NCBI GenBank assembly: GCA_943788935.1
Contig: CALSSE010000010.1
Span: 186,001-250,000 of the forward strand
Source: an uncultured bacterium
GTDB lineage: Bacteria > Myxococcota_A > Bradymonadia > UBA7976 > VGTA01
Length of the DNA stretch: 64,000 nucleotides
Direction of reading: 5' to 3'
Part shown: piece after piece, positions 35,846 to 44,671 of the stretch
Position numbering within the stretch: the first letter of the stretch is position 1
Layout of the letters: the number at the start of each line of letters is the position of its first letter
Made by a program: the position numbers and the translations under genes
The notes under the pieces: generated by a model
The model's database searches: none
Told to the model about the DNA's origin: nothing
Seen by the model: the letters and a program-made list of their open reading frames with translations, nothing else

Positions 35846-37546
35846 ATGCGTCTCTCATTCAGTATCTATACCACAGAGTCGATGTGGTTTATCCTCATAA
35901 GCGCCTGTTTAACGACCATGATGTCTGGGTGTAAAGAGCCAAGACGCCTTCAGCTTCAATCTCAGATAGAGCAAACAGCAGGAGAGAGCGAAGGCTCTGA
36001 GTTGTTGAGCGAAGAGGCTTTCCCCGACGGTGAAAATGGTGACACCGCTTTACGACGGCTGACTGAAAAACAAATCTTTCGCTCGCTGCGTGATGTTTTA
36101 GGAGCTCATCTGTTAATTCAAGGGATCGCTGAGCCAGATGTTGTACAAGGCGGACTCGTGGCGATTGGGTCTTCTATCGCCTCTCTTAGCTCAAGGGGGG
36201 TAGACTCAATCGAAGAGCTCTCATACTCAGTCGCTGAACAAGCTCTTCATGAAGACCATCGTGATGAGTTAGTCTCTTGTCGCCCAAGTTCAATCCGAGA
36301 TGATGAGTGCGCGACCGAAGCGATCGTGACTTTAGGGTTGCGCCTATGGCGACGTCCGCTAGTTGTTGAAGAGATACAAGAATTAGTAGAGCTCGCTGGA
36401 GGCGCTGCTGAAACGCTCACAGACTTCTACTCGGGGTTAGAGTTCGCGCTCGCTAGACTCATTCAGTCACCTCATTTCCTTTTTCGAGCTGAGCTTGGTG
36501 AGGAGGGGGAGAGCGCTAATGAACAGCGTAGATTTAATGATTATGAATTGGCGAGCCGGCTTAGTTATTTTGTGTGGAATAGCTGCCCTGATCAAATCTT
36601 ATTAGAGGCTGCAGCGACAGGGGCTCTCTCCACTGAAATAGGGCTAATCGAGCAGACGGAGCGACTGCTGAGCTCACCAAAGGCTCGAGAGGGGATAGGC
36701 GGTTTTTTTGAAGATTACCTTAACTTGTGGAAACTAAAAAAAGTTCGTAAAGACTCAAATAGCTTTGAAAACTACAGCGGAGATTTACCGCAAGACGCCG
36801 GTCAAGAGACTTTACGGTTATTAGAGTTTCTTACCTTTGATGAGCAGTCTGACTTTAGAGAGATGATGACAACTCAAGCATCTTTTATTAATCCTCTGCT
36901 CGCCACAATATATAGGGTTCCCGCCCCTGACCCTGATGGTTTCGCATATGTTGAGTTCTCTGAGGACAATCAGCGATCAGGTGTGCTCACCCAAGCCTCT
37001 TTCCTGTCCATGCATGCTCACGCGATTCATTCCTCAGCCACATTACGAGGAAAGGCAGTACGTACGGTGCTGCTCTGTCAAGATATCCCCATACCACCAG
37101 TGAGCGTTGATACGTCTATTCCAGAGCCATCTCCAGAACAGCAGACTCTTCGTGAGCGTGTCGCTCAACACCTCACTGACCCTACATGTGCAGGCTGCCA
37201 TAAGCTCACTGATCCGATTGGCTTAGGTCTCGAGAACTTTGATGCCATTGGGAGCTGGCGTACTCTAGATCATGGCGCAGAGATCGATCCAAGAGGTGAG
37301 CTCGATGGGGTTGAGTTTAATAATCCTCAAGCCTTGGGATCAGCGATCGCTAATCATCCCAAGTTTTCGTTATGCTTCCTACAAAAACTAGCTTCATATG
37401 CCATCGGTAGAACACTCAGCGACGGAGAGCTAATATGGTTAGAGACGCTCCATGAGAGGCTTGAGTACCACCAACACAGAGCACTACCTATGATAAAAGA
37501 GCTGATTAATAGCCCCTTATTTAGAGGCGCAGGACAACCGCAATGA
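35846..37546 (+). CDS. DUF1587/1595/1592/1588/1585 multidomain lipoprotein (cytochrome-like CxxCH)
   Basis: The ATG at 35846 gives a leader ending in lipobox MSGC; an upstream start at 35786 would bury it. The body shows the fixed set of domains first named in Planctomycetes: '[19 protein letters not shown]' (DUF1587-like), '[16 protein letters not shown]' (1595), '[13 protein letters not shown]' with '[17 protein letters not shown]' (1592), '[15 protein letters not shown]' with '[12 protein letters not shown]' (1588), and '[18 protein letters not shown]' (1585). A single CAGCH could bind haem c. The function is unknown. The stop overlaps the next gene's first ATG (ATGA), so the two are cotranscribed, as this pair usually is. 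Confidence 0.88.
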   Translation: MRLSFSIYTTESMWFILISACLTTMMSGCKEPRRLQLQSQIEQTAGESEGSELLSEEAFPDGENGDTALRRLTEKQIFRSLRDVLGAHLLIQGIAEPDVVQGGLVAIGSSIASLSSRGVDSIEELSYSVAEQALHEDHRDELVSCRPSSIRDDECATEAIVTLGLRLWRRPLVVEEIQELVELAGGAAETLTDFYSGLEFALARLIQSPHFLFRAELGEEGESANEQRRFNDYELASRLSYFVWNSCPDQILLEAAATGALSTEIGLIEQTERLLSSPKAREGIGGFFEDYLNLWKLKKVRKDSNSFENYSGDLPQDAGQETLRLLEFLTFDEQSDFREMMTTQASFINPLLATIYRVPAPDPDGFAYVEFSEDNQRSGVLTQASFLSMHAHAIHSSATLRGKAVRTVLLCQDIPIPPVSVDTSIPEPSPEQQTLRERVAQHLTDPTCAGCHKLTDPIGLGLENFDAIGSWRTLDHGAEIDPRGELDGVEFNNPQALGSAIANHPKFSLCFLQKLASYAIGRTLSDGELIWLETLHERLEYHQHRALPMIKELINSPLFRGAGQPQ

Positions 37547-37566
37547 CATATATAGGAGTGAGCAAA

Positions 37567-38892
37567 ATGCGTGGAATAATGTCAAGACGAGCTGCTCTTC
37601 GTGGATTGATCGGTGGTAGCTTAGTCAATATTGGGCTTCCCCCATTAGAGATATTTTTTGATCAACATGGCCAAGCATACGCTGACGGCAGGTTACCTAA
37701 ACGTTTACTGCTCTTCTTTTGGGGAAACGGCGTACTCCCTGATCGATGGTTACCAGAGACAACGGGCTCTGATTGGATACTCAGCGAGCAGCTTTCGCCT
37801 CTTGAGTCGGTTAGAGATGATTTCACGCTGATCAGCGGAATGGAAGTCAAGATTCCCAATCGTCTTACCCACATCTCTGGTCCAGCGGGACTCTTCTCAG
37901 GCGCAGATATTAAGATGTACGGACCAGAGGACTATACCTTCACTCAACCAACTTTTGATCAGCGTATCGCTGGACATATTGGTGATCAAACGCGATTTCG
38001 GTCTCTAGAGGTTGGAGTGAGTCCCTTTGTTAAAGGACTATCATACAACGGACCAGATAGTGTCAATCCTCCCGAATCTAACTTAACAAACCTATTTAAT
38101 AGACTTTTTGGCTCAAGTTTTAGAGCGCCTGGAGACGAGCCAATATTTGATCCTAAACTCGCGCTCAGGCGAAGTGTACTCGATGGTGTTATGGAAGACT
38201 CCAGGCGTCTCAAGAGACGATTAGGTCAAGTGGATCAACAACGGGTAGATCAGCATTTACAGTCCATTCGTGAGTTAGAGAGAAACCTTGCTTCTCTAGA
38301 GGCAGACCCTCCAAATCTCGCAGCATGCCAACGTCCATCTGTCCCTTCGGTCTCCACTGATATGGGCGCTCGACCGGCGATGAGTGAGCGAACCTCAGTG
38401 CTCGCTGACTTAATTGGTATGGCGCTAGCCTGTGATCAAACGCGTGTACTCAGCGCTTGGTATACTGATCCATTTAGCGACGTTCTCTTTCCCACTGCAG
38501 ACGCAGGTCATCATCAACTGACACATGATGAGCCCGGTGATCAGCCTCAAGTTAATGACATCGTCAAAGGTATTATGGGAGATCTTGGTCAGCTCATTCA
38601 GAAGCTGAAGGAGATACCTGAAGGTGATACCAACTTGTTGGATAACACAGTTATTTTGGCGACAACCGACGTAAGTTACGGGAGAAGCCACGCCATTAAT
38701 GAGTATCCTATGATCCTTGCGGGGGGAGGGGGAGACTATCGCTTAGGCATTCATCATCGATATGAGTTTGCTGAAAATGCGAGCAACGTGACTCTCTCTT
38801 TAATGCGGTCAATGGGTATGCCCCTCTCCAGCTTTGGTGAGGATGATGCTTACACTGAGCGAGGTCTCCCTGAGTTAGAGAGAGAGAGTTGA
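37567..38892 (+). CDS. DUF1552 protein with a Tat-type leader
   Basis: I chose ATG at 37567 because AGGAG lies eight bases before it; the ATG at 37543 overlapping the previous stop is also possible. The leader 'MSRRAALRGLIGGS' has the twin-arginine form, suggesting export folded. The body has DUF1552 marks: 'PKRLLLFFWGNGVLPDRW', 'LSPLESVRDDFTLISGM', 'HISGPAGLFSGA', 'RSVLDGVMEDSRRLKRRLG', 'ACDQTRVLSAWYTDPFS' and 'DNTVILATTDVSYGRSH'. The last suggests kinship with the alkaline-phosphatase/sulfatase-like DUF1501 group. It is the constant partner of DUF1592 proteins, and the pair probably forms a periplasmic system of unknown role. Confidence 0.87.
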   Translation: MRGIMSRRAALRGLIGGSLVNIGLPPLEIFFDQHGQAYADGRLPKRLLLFFWGNGVLPDRWLPETTGSDWILSEQLSPLESVRDDFTLISGMEVKIPNRLTHISGPAGLFSGADIKMYGPEDYTFTQPTFDQRIAGHIGDQTRFRSLEVGVSPFVKGLSYNGPDSVNPPESNLTNLFNRLFGSSFRAPGDEPIFDPKLALRRSVLDGVMEDSRRLKRRLGQVDQQRVDQHLQSIRELERNLASLEADPPNLAACQRPSVPSVSTDMGARPAMSERTSVLADLIGMALACDQTRVLSAWYTDPFSDVLFPTADAGHHQLTHDEPGDQPQVNDIVKGIMGDLGQLIQKLKEIPEGDTNLLDNTVILATTDVSYGRSHAINEYPMILAGGGGDYRLGIHHRYEFAENASNVTLSLMRSMGMPLSSFGEDDAYTERGLPELERES

Positions 38893-38897
38893 TCGCC

Positions 38898-39950
38898 ATG
38901 ATAATACCTACGATGGGACTCCGTTTTGAATGGATAAAGGGAAAGCGGTCATTGATACATAGGTCATTGGTACATAGGTCGCTGATTACTTTCATTACTC
39001 TTCTCTCTCTTTTGAATACCGCTTGCGAGAGGTCGCCTTCAGAAACAGAGACAGGAACAGAGACAGGAACAGAGACAGGAACAGAGACAGGAACAGAGAC
39101 AGGAACAGAGACAGGAACAGAGGATCCTGATGCTCCAAACGAGCGAGAAGAAGGATGGGGTTACTACCAAGACAGTGACTTTTATCTAGAAGAATCTCAC
39201 ACCAGCATTATTCGCCAAATCCTATTTTTACAAGAGGAAGAACCGGGAGTCGTGGCGGGGTTTAATTTAGATGGCCGTGTCAGTGAAGATGATGATGAAG
39301 TGACCTGTGGACACTCTGACCTTGAAGATCCCGAAGGACGTGGAGGGATCGATAATCAATTCGCCACCCTCTTTCGTCTGTTAAGCGTCATCGTAGAGGA
39401 CACACCACAAGTAGCGATTCAAGGCGCGATCAATGAGGGACGGGTTTTAATGATGGTTGAGCTATTAGGCGTTGACTCTCTGCAAAATGATGATGATGTC
39501 ACTTTAAGGATCTTCAGAGCTTCCGGCCGCCCTTTGGTCGGAAACCAGGGGCTCATCGCTCCCTATCAAACATTTTATAGAGACTATGATTTCCCGATGT
39601 CAGAGGTGAGCGGGGTTCAAATACGCAATGGAGAGCTACAAGCAGGCCCTGTTGATTTTGAGATCCCTATGGATGTCTTGGACGCTAATTTCCCAATGAC
39701 CGTCCTTAACGGTCAAGTTAGAATGAAGTTCTCTGAAGATGGTAGTTTCTCAGGTTTAATAGGGGGGTCAGTCAATATAGACCAGGTCTTGGATGAGTTC
39801 GCGATTGTTGTTTCGGGTAATGAAGATGATCTTGTGAGACCTATCTTTAAAGCGAACGCTGATATGGGCTTTATAGATGGAGAGTGTCAAGAGCTGTCAC
39901 TCGCCTTCGAAGTTAACGGTCACATCGCTTATGCAGTCCATCAACGATAA
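38898..39950 (+). CDS. Repeat-linker lipoprotein, third gene of the DUF1592/DUF1552 operon
   Basis: The product is about 350 residues. The hydrophobic leader ends in LLNTAC and is preceded by a basic, repeat-like stretch (HRSLVHRSLI). Six ETGT repeats then form a stalk, followed by a beta-rich domain with 'EEPGVVAGFNLDGRVSEDDD', 'CGHSDLEDPEGRGGIDNQ' and 'MTVLNGQVRMKFSEDGSFSG'. The order 'GFNLD' then 'GIDNQ' is one I associate with secreted proteins of this lineage, but I know no function. A TTG at 38889 overlaps the upstream stop, so coupling to the DUF1552 gene is likely with either start. Confidence 0.72.
   Translation: MIIPTMGLRFEWIKGKRSLIHRSLVHRSLITFITLLSLLNTACERSPSETETGTETGTETGTETGTETGTETGTEDPDAPNEREEGWGYYQDSDFYLEESHTSIIRQILFLQEEEPGVVAGFNLDGRVSEDDDEVTCGHSDLEDPEGRGGIDNQFATLFRLLSVIVEDTPQVAIQGAINEGRVLMMVELLGVDSLQNDDDVTLRIFRASGRPLVGNQGLIAPYQTFYRDYDFPMSEVSGVQIRNGELQAGPVDFEIPMDVLDANFPMTVLNGQVRMKFSEDGSFSGLIGGSVNIDQVLDEFAIVVSGNEDDLVRPIFKANADMGFIDGECQELSLAFEVNGHIAYAVHQR
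39045..39122 (+). repeat. 12-bp coding repeat, 6.5 copies (ETGT)
   Basis: Exact tandem copies of ACAGAGACAGGA, encoding Glu-Thr-Gly-Thr, directly after the lipidated Cys. Confidence 0.95.
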
Positions 39951-40033
39951 ACGACTGATACGCTCCTGTGCCACCATGATGGTCTAGGACGAGATCTCAT
40001 CAAATGAGCGATGTCTCCAGCTAAACAAATGTT

Positions 40034-41004
40034 TTATAAGGCGCTGCTTATACAAGCGATGCTCACAGTTTGGCCATTCTCAGCGATGGGCCCCCAACCC
40101 GTTAAAAAGTTCTCACTTTGGCAGTACTCATGAATCGCTTGATTACACTTAGGACCAAAACGCTCTTCATCATGATCACAGTCTCCCACGAATTCAGCTA
40201 AAACCTCATATAACAAGACACGTCGAGTTACGCCCGATATACAGGCGAATTGAGCCTCTATGTTGTTGGACGAGAGGGGTCCAATCGCGACAGTGTCGAA
40301 ATCGGTACTCTGAACATCACAATGTACCTGAAAAGCATAGCGACAGTCGATCTTCTTCAGATCACCCTCAGAGTCACAGTCAGAATCATACATATCTAGC
40401 TCAACATAGGTGAGTGAGTGGCCCTCTGCGTATGATGGTGGCAGGCACAGCAACAGAGCGCTGATGACTTCATCTCCTGCATAATTTAAAATCAGTGGCC
40501 CTACACCATATTGATCGCAGCCTAGGTCCTGACAAATACTATGTGAGTTGATCTGACAGTGCTCTGAGTCACTGTCATCGATTACACAAGGTTCACTTCC
40601 ATCGGACAGCTGCTGTGGGGTCACCGAGTATAAAATAGGAGATAGATCCTGACAGTGATCAGAGAGGCTCATATCAGAGAGGTTCATATCAGAGAGGTCA
40701 TATCAGAGAGGCTCATATCAGAGAGGCTCATATCAGAGAGGCTCATATCAGAGAGGCTCATATCAGAGAGGCTCATATCAGAGAGGCTCATATCAGAGAG
40801 GCTCATATCAGAGAGGCTCATATCAGAGAGGCTCATATCAACTACAGCGGCCACATATTGATCCATGATGATATTTGTTGAGAAGTCTCCTAAAGGATTT
40901 TCTATTGGAGGTGTACAGCCATTTGGTTGATTGAAGCAATCGAAGCGACTGAAGTCTTGACACCCACATATGCTAAGGATGAAACATAGCTTAGCAGATG
41001 TCAT
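40034..41004 (-). pseudogene. SDMSL-repeat lipoprotein frameshifted inside its repeat
   Basis: The upstream part (41004 down to 40684) has a leader with lipobox SICGC, a short Cys-containing segment and nine SDMSL repeats. It then shifts frame and stops. The downstream part (40687-40034) resumes in another frame with more of the same repeat and a 200-residue Cys-rich domain ('CQDLGCDQYGVGPLIL', 'EAQFACISGVTRRVLL', 'HEYCQSENFLTGWGPI', 'VSIACI'). The cause is one repeat unit of 14 rather than 15 bases (40690-40703). The stop of the first part and the ATG of the second overlap as ATGA, so the second could be re-initiated, but without a leader. Repairing one base gives a 323-residue lipoprotein of unknown function. 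Confidence 0.75.
40660..40838 (-). repeat. 15-bp coding minisatellite, 12 units, one of them 14 bp
   Basis: The plus-strand unit is CAGAGAGGCTCATAT. Units at 40660 and 40675 are near-exact, the unit at 40690-40703 lacks one C, and nine exact units follow to 40838. The missing base breaks the reading frame of the host gene. Confidence 0.95.
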
Positions 41005-41175
41005 AAACGCAGAGAAAATGTGCTCTCGGGCGCTTGATATAACTGCTCCCTCTCTACGGTCACTACGCATATGTCGGTTCCCAATCTATTCAGTGATGAA
41101 GATTGATAAGAAAAGGGTCCATAAGCGAGAACGCTTAGTCAAGATATTATACTTTATAATTTTTTCTAAAACCAC

Positions 41176-41204
41176 TTGACAGGATTGAAGCAGAACAATA
41201 TATC
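41176..41204 (+). promoter_or_regulatory. Sigma-70-type promoter
   Basis: A perfect TTGACA (41176-41181) is followed after exactly 17 bases by TATATC (41199-41204). It lies about 40 bp before the 25-codon gene, and a terminator follows that gene. This is the clearest housekeeping-type promoter in the window. Confidence 0.7.
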
Positions 41205-41244
41205 ACCGCCATTGTTTCGTTTGTCCATTATTAGGAGTTTAGTT

Positions 41245-41322
41245 ATGATCACCACTGTAGCTGTTTTAGCACTGTTCGTTCTACCTTACGTTTATGTAGC
41301 CAACAAAGGATTTCACGCCTAG
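41245..41322 (+). CDS. 25-residue single-helix membrane peptide
   Basis: The frame reads MITTVAVLALFVLPYV then YVANKGFHA and stops at TAG. AGGAG stands seven bases before the ATG, a TTGACA-17-TATATC promoter is upstream, and an intrinsic terminator is 43 bp downstream, so this is a complete and separate transcription unit. The product is one hydrophobic helix of about 17 residues with a Pro near its end and a short polar, basic tail. It could be a small accessory subunit of a membrane complex, like known proteins of this size, or a toxin-like peptide. I recognise no family. Confidence 0.65.
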   Translation: MITTVAVLALFVLPYVYVANKGFHA

Positions 41323-41365
41323 ATAAATGCGTGAGAGAGCATAGACTGCTCGGGGTTAGATAGAT

Positions 41366-41397
41366 AAAAGCGCCTAGTTTAACTTAGGCGCTTTTTT
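41366..41397 (+). terminator. Rho-independent terminator
   Basis: The stem AAAAGCGCCTA pairs exactly with TAGGCGCTTTT around an 8-base loop and runs into a T-tract. It ends the short-peptide transcript and isolates it from valS. Confidence 0.85.
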
Positions 41398-41435
41398 AGT
41401 TTTTAAAGAGCGCTTTTATTTTTAGGGAGCGCGCT

Positions 41436-41549
41436 ATGGTTTTCAGATTATGTAGCCACTCATCCTCTCCGAAGACCACTCCTGAGATCAATATTGACAT
41501 CTACAGTGGAGTATACCTAGTATTCGCCGCCTTCTCTCGAATTTCATAG
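41436..41549 (+). CDS. Possible 37-codon leader frame ahead of valS
   Basis: ATG follows GGGAG by five bases. The frame ends in TAG, which is itself the start of the valS ribosome site (TAGGAGCTC). The predicted peptide begins MVFRLCSHSS and includes 'GVYLVF', with three Val codons in all. The position, and the stop overlapping the next ribosome site, fit a leader peptide or translational coupling. I see no attenuator hairpin, so it may be chance. Confidence 0.3.
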   Translation: MVFRLCSHSSSPKTTPEINIDIYSGVYLVFAAFSRIS

Positions 41550-41555
41550 GAGCTC

Positions 41556-44543
41556 ATGATGTCCCAAGATAAAAAAGCAACATTAGCGAATCAAAACACA
41601 ACCTCTCAGGCTGAGCCAAGCTCTCTCGCTAAGGTATATGACCCCAATGAAGCAGAGACGAGATGGTACGCTCAATGGGGTGACGCAGGGGTATTTCAGC
41701 CACGATCAGATCGAGAGTCTCTTGAAGAGGGAACACCTTCGTATGTGATCATGATGCCCCCTCCGAATGTGACAGGAACTTTGCATATGGGGCATGCACT
41801 CACCATCACTTTGCAAGATATCTTGGTCCGCTACCACCGCATGCGAGGTCACGATACTCTTTACCTACCAGGCACTGACCATGCTGGGATAGCGACTCAG
41901 ACCGTTGTAGAGCGTGAGCTCGCTAGACATCATAAGCAATCAAGGCATGAAATCGGTCGGGAGGCCTTTCTTGAGCATATATGGGCTTGGAAAGAGAAGA
42001 ACGGGGCTCGGATTCTAGAGCAGATGAAGACCATGGGCGCCTCTGCAGATTGGAGCCGCCTTCGCTTCACGATGGATGATCAGTGCTCAGAGGCAGTTCG
42101 TGAGGCTTTCGTTCAGATGTGGAATGATGACCTCATCTATCGTGGTGAGAGGCTTGTCAATTGGGATCCTAAGACTCGTACTGCTCTCTCTGATGAAGAG
42201 GTAGAACATGAGGAGCGAAGAGGGATGCTGTGGGAATTCGCCTACGCTTTCGCCGATGGAAGCGGCGAAGTCATTGTCGCTACCACCCGACCTGAGACCA
42301 TGCTCGGTGATACCGCTGTCGCTGTTCATCCCGAAGATGAGCGTTACCAAAATCAAATAGGTAAACAGCTGGTTCATCCCTTCTTCCCAGACCGCAAGAT
42401 CACTCTCATCGCTGATGATTATGTTGATCCTGAATTTGGGACAGGCGCGGTAAAGATTACCCCCGCCCATGATCCGAATGACTTTGAGATGGGTCAACGT
42501 CATCAATTAGAGATGATTAATATATTTACTTTCGATGGACGTGTGAACGACCGGGGTGGAGAATTTCAAGGTCTAGATCGCTATGAAGCTCGTAAGGCGA
42601 TTAAGCGAGCTCTCAATGAGCTCGGCTTCGCCCGAGGTGAAGAGCACATCACTCATAAAGTGAGCATCTCCCAAAGATCAGGGGTCGCCATTGAGCCCAT
42701 GCTCAGCCGTCAATACTTCGTGAAAACTAAGCCACTCGCTGCTAAGGCTAACGCAGCGTTGCGCTCGGGTGAGACCCGAATGATCCCCGAGAGTTGGGTC
42801 AAGACCTGGGATCACTTTATGGATAACATTCGTGATTGGTGTATCAGCCGTCAACTATGGTGGGGACACCGTATTCCAGTCTTTTATGATCTAGAGCGGC
42901 TCCCCGAGGTCATTCGCAAAGAGGCTGAGGCCAGAGGGGTGAAGACCGAGGCGCTCGAGTCATTGGAGAGTGGTGACCTCTCTCAAACGCTAGCAGTGGC
43001 TCTCAATACTCTCGATGAGACATGGGTGCGGATGTTCTCTGTTGCGAGCGCCCAAGACCTTACACAAGGTGAGAATGGAGAGCGGTTCGTTCAAGAAGAA
43101 GATGTCCTCGATACTTGGTTCTCATCGGGATTGTGGCCTTTCTCCACCTTGGGATGGCCTGAGAAGACAGATGATCTCGCTCGCTTCTATCCCGGGTCAG
43201 TGCTGGAGACCGGTTTTGATATCCTCTTCTTCTGGGTTGCGCGAATGATGATGATGGGGACTTATTTCTTAGGAGATGCCCCCTTTGCTGATGTTTATTT
43301 GCATGCCATGGTTCGCGACTCTCAGGGTCGTAAGATGTCAAAGTCACTCGGTAATACTATAGACCCTCTCGATGTGATTCGAGGCGTAAGTTTGGAGGAG
43401 CTCACCGAGAAGACTAAGACTTACCCGGTTCCCGAGAAGCTCCTCCCTCAGGTCCTCTCCGGTCTCGCTCAAGAGTACCCTGAGGGGATTCCTGCTTCTG
43501 GAGCCGATGGACTCAGATTTACTTTGGCGAGCCTCTCCGGCCAAGGTCGAGACATTAAGCTCTCTATTCCAAGAGTTGCTGGATATCGAGCTTTCCTCAA
43601 TAAGATCTGGAACGCTACACGATTTGGCTTCATGCGTACGGAGGGCGTCGAGATGCGTCCGCTCGATGATGTGCGAGGCCAGCTGAGCGTCGCTGATCGA
43701 TGGATTCTCTCACGACTACAAGTGGTCACTGAAAAGGCCAACACTGGGATCAGTGAATATCGATTTAATGAGACCGCTGATGCCATCTATCACTTCTTCT
43801 GGTCGGAGCTTTGTGATTGGTATATCGAGCTCGCTAAGGGGGCCCTAAGTGATAACGCTACTCAAGAGAAGCGAGAGGCCGCCTGTAGCGTATTCTTTAC
43901 CGTCCTAGATCAGAGTATGCGCTTACTCCATCCTCTCTGCCCATTCCAAAGCGAAGAGATTTGGCAATCCCTCCCCGGTCGTCAACAACGCTGGCCTAAT
44001 CATGACTTCTGCGCCATCGCCCCTTACCCCCAGTTTAATAAAGAGTGGATCGATGAGGAGGCTGAGAGCTTGATGAGTCTCCTCCAGGAGACTCTGACCA
44101 TGGCTCGTAATGCTCGACATGAGTCAGGGCTTCCCATTCAAAAGAAAGCACCTCTAGTGGTCCTCACCGATCACGCGGGGCTCACCGAGACGGTGTTGAG
44201 CTATGAGAGAGAGCTTAAGCGCATGGCTCAGCTCACCGAGCTGAGCGTCGCTGCCCGCGGAGACTATGAAATCCCTGCTCAAGCCGCGGTTAACTCGGGG
44301 GTAGAGATGGATGTCTTAATCCTTCTCGAGGGCTTAATTGACCTCGGCGCTGAGCGAGATCGACTCGCTAAAGAAGTCGAGAAGCTCGATAAGCGACGTC
44401 AAAGTCTCAGTAAGCGCCTCAACAGCGATGGTTTTAGGGCGAGAGCGCCCGAGAAGGTCATCACCGAGACCGAGAATAATCTAAGAGATATCGAAGAGCA
44501 AATGTCTCGCCTTGAAGAGCGCATAGAGCAGTTAAGTAACTGA
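41556..44543 (+). CDS. valS: Valyl-tRNA synthetase
   Basis: Class I synthetase that charges tRNA-Val in the cytoplasm. The 995 residues show the ATP-binding HIGH motif as 'TLHMGHAL' (77-80), the editing domain with 'TTRPETMLGDTAV' and 'AHDPNDFEMGQRH', the KMSKS loop 'GRKMSKSLGN' near 593, the anticodon-binding segment ('SDRWILSRL'-like 'ADRWILSRLQ') and the C-terminal coiled coil ('GAERDRLAKEVEKLDKRRQS') typical of ValS. AGGAG precedes the two adjacent ATG codons; either could serve. The start is 7 bp after the possible leader frame. The gene is complete and of normal length for the bacterial enzyme with its long coiled coil. Confidence 0.97.
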   Translation: MMSQDKKATLANQNTTSQAEPSSLAKVYDPNEAETRWYAQWGDAGVFQPRSDRESLEEGTPSYVIMMPPPNVTGTLHMGHALTITLQDILVRYHRMRGHDTLYLPGTDHAGIATQTVVERELARHHKQSRHEIGREAFLEHIWAWKEKNGARILEQMKTMGASADWSRLRFTMDDQCSEAVREAFVQMWNDDLIYRGERLVNWDPKTRTALSDEEVEHEERRGMLWEFAYAFADGSGEVIVATTRPETMLGDTAVAVHPEDERYQNQIGKQLVHPFFPDRKITLIADDYVDPEFGTGAVKITPAHDPNDFEMGQRHQLEMINIFTFDGRVNDRGGEFQGLDRYEARKAIKRALNELGFARGEEHITHKVSISQRSGVAIEPMLSRQYFVKTKPLAAKANAALRSGETRMIPESWVKTWDHFMDNIRDWCISRQLWWGHRIPVFYDLERLPEVIRKEAEARGVKTEALESLESGDLSQTLAVALNTLDETWVRMFSVASAQDLTQGENGERFVQEEDVLDTWFSSGLWPFSTLGWPEKTDDLARFYPGSVLETGFDILFFWVARMMMMGTYFLGDAPFADVYLHAMVRDSQGRKMSKSLGNTIDPLDVIRGVSLEELTEKTKTYPVPEKLLPQVLSGLAQEYPEGIPASGADGLRFTLASLSGQGRDIKLSIPRVAGYRAFLNKIWNATRFGFMRTEGVEMRPLDDVRGQLSVADRWILSRLQVVTEKANTGISEYRFNETADAIYHFFWSELCDWYIELAKGALSDNATQEKREAACSVFFTVLDQSMRLLHPLCPFQSEEIWQSLPGRQQRWPNHDFCAIAPYPQFNKEWIDEEAESLMSLLQETLTMARNARHESGLPIQKKAPLVVLTDHAGLTETVLSYERELKRMAQLTELSVAARGDYEIPAQAAVNSGVEMDVLILLEGLIDLGAERDRLAKEVEKLDKRRQSLSKRLNSDGFRARAPEKVITETENNLRDIEEQMSRLEERIEQLSN

Positions 44544-44637
44544 TCTTGAGAGCGACTGATTTTGAGAGCGACTGATCTTGAGAGCGACTGATCTTGAGAG
44601 CGACTGATCTTGAGAGCGACTGATCTTGAGAGCGACT
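44542..44637 (+). repeat. 16-bp intergenic tandem repeat, 6 copies
   Basis: The unit GATCTTGAGAGCGACT is repeated six times with one base changed in the second copy. It begins inside the valS stop codon and ends 34 bp before argJ. It has the same period as the repeats at 4537 and 55092 but an unrelated sequence. Confidence 0.92.
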
Positions 44638-44671
44638 GTGTCCGAGTCCCATTCCCATAGGAGCTAAGTTG

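Noticed and set aside
40655..40861. Plus-strand frame of ISERL repeats
   Set aside because: Antisense reading of the SDMSL repeat, with nothing else in the frame.
41398..41555. T-box or other riboswitch before valS
   Set aside because: No T-box consensus, specifier loop or antiterminator pair is visible; the terminator at 41366 belongs to the upstream short gene.
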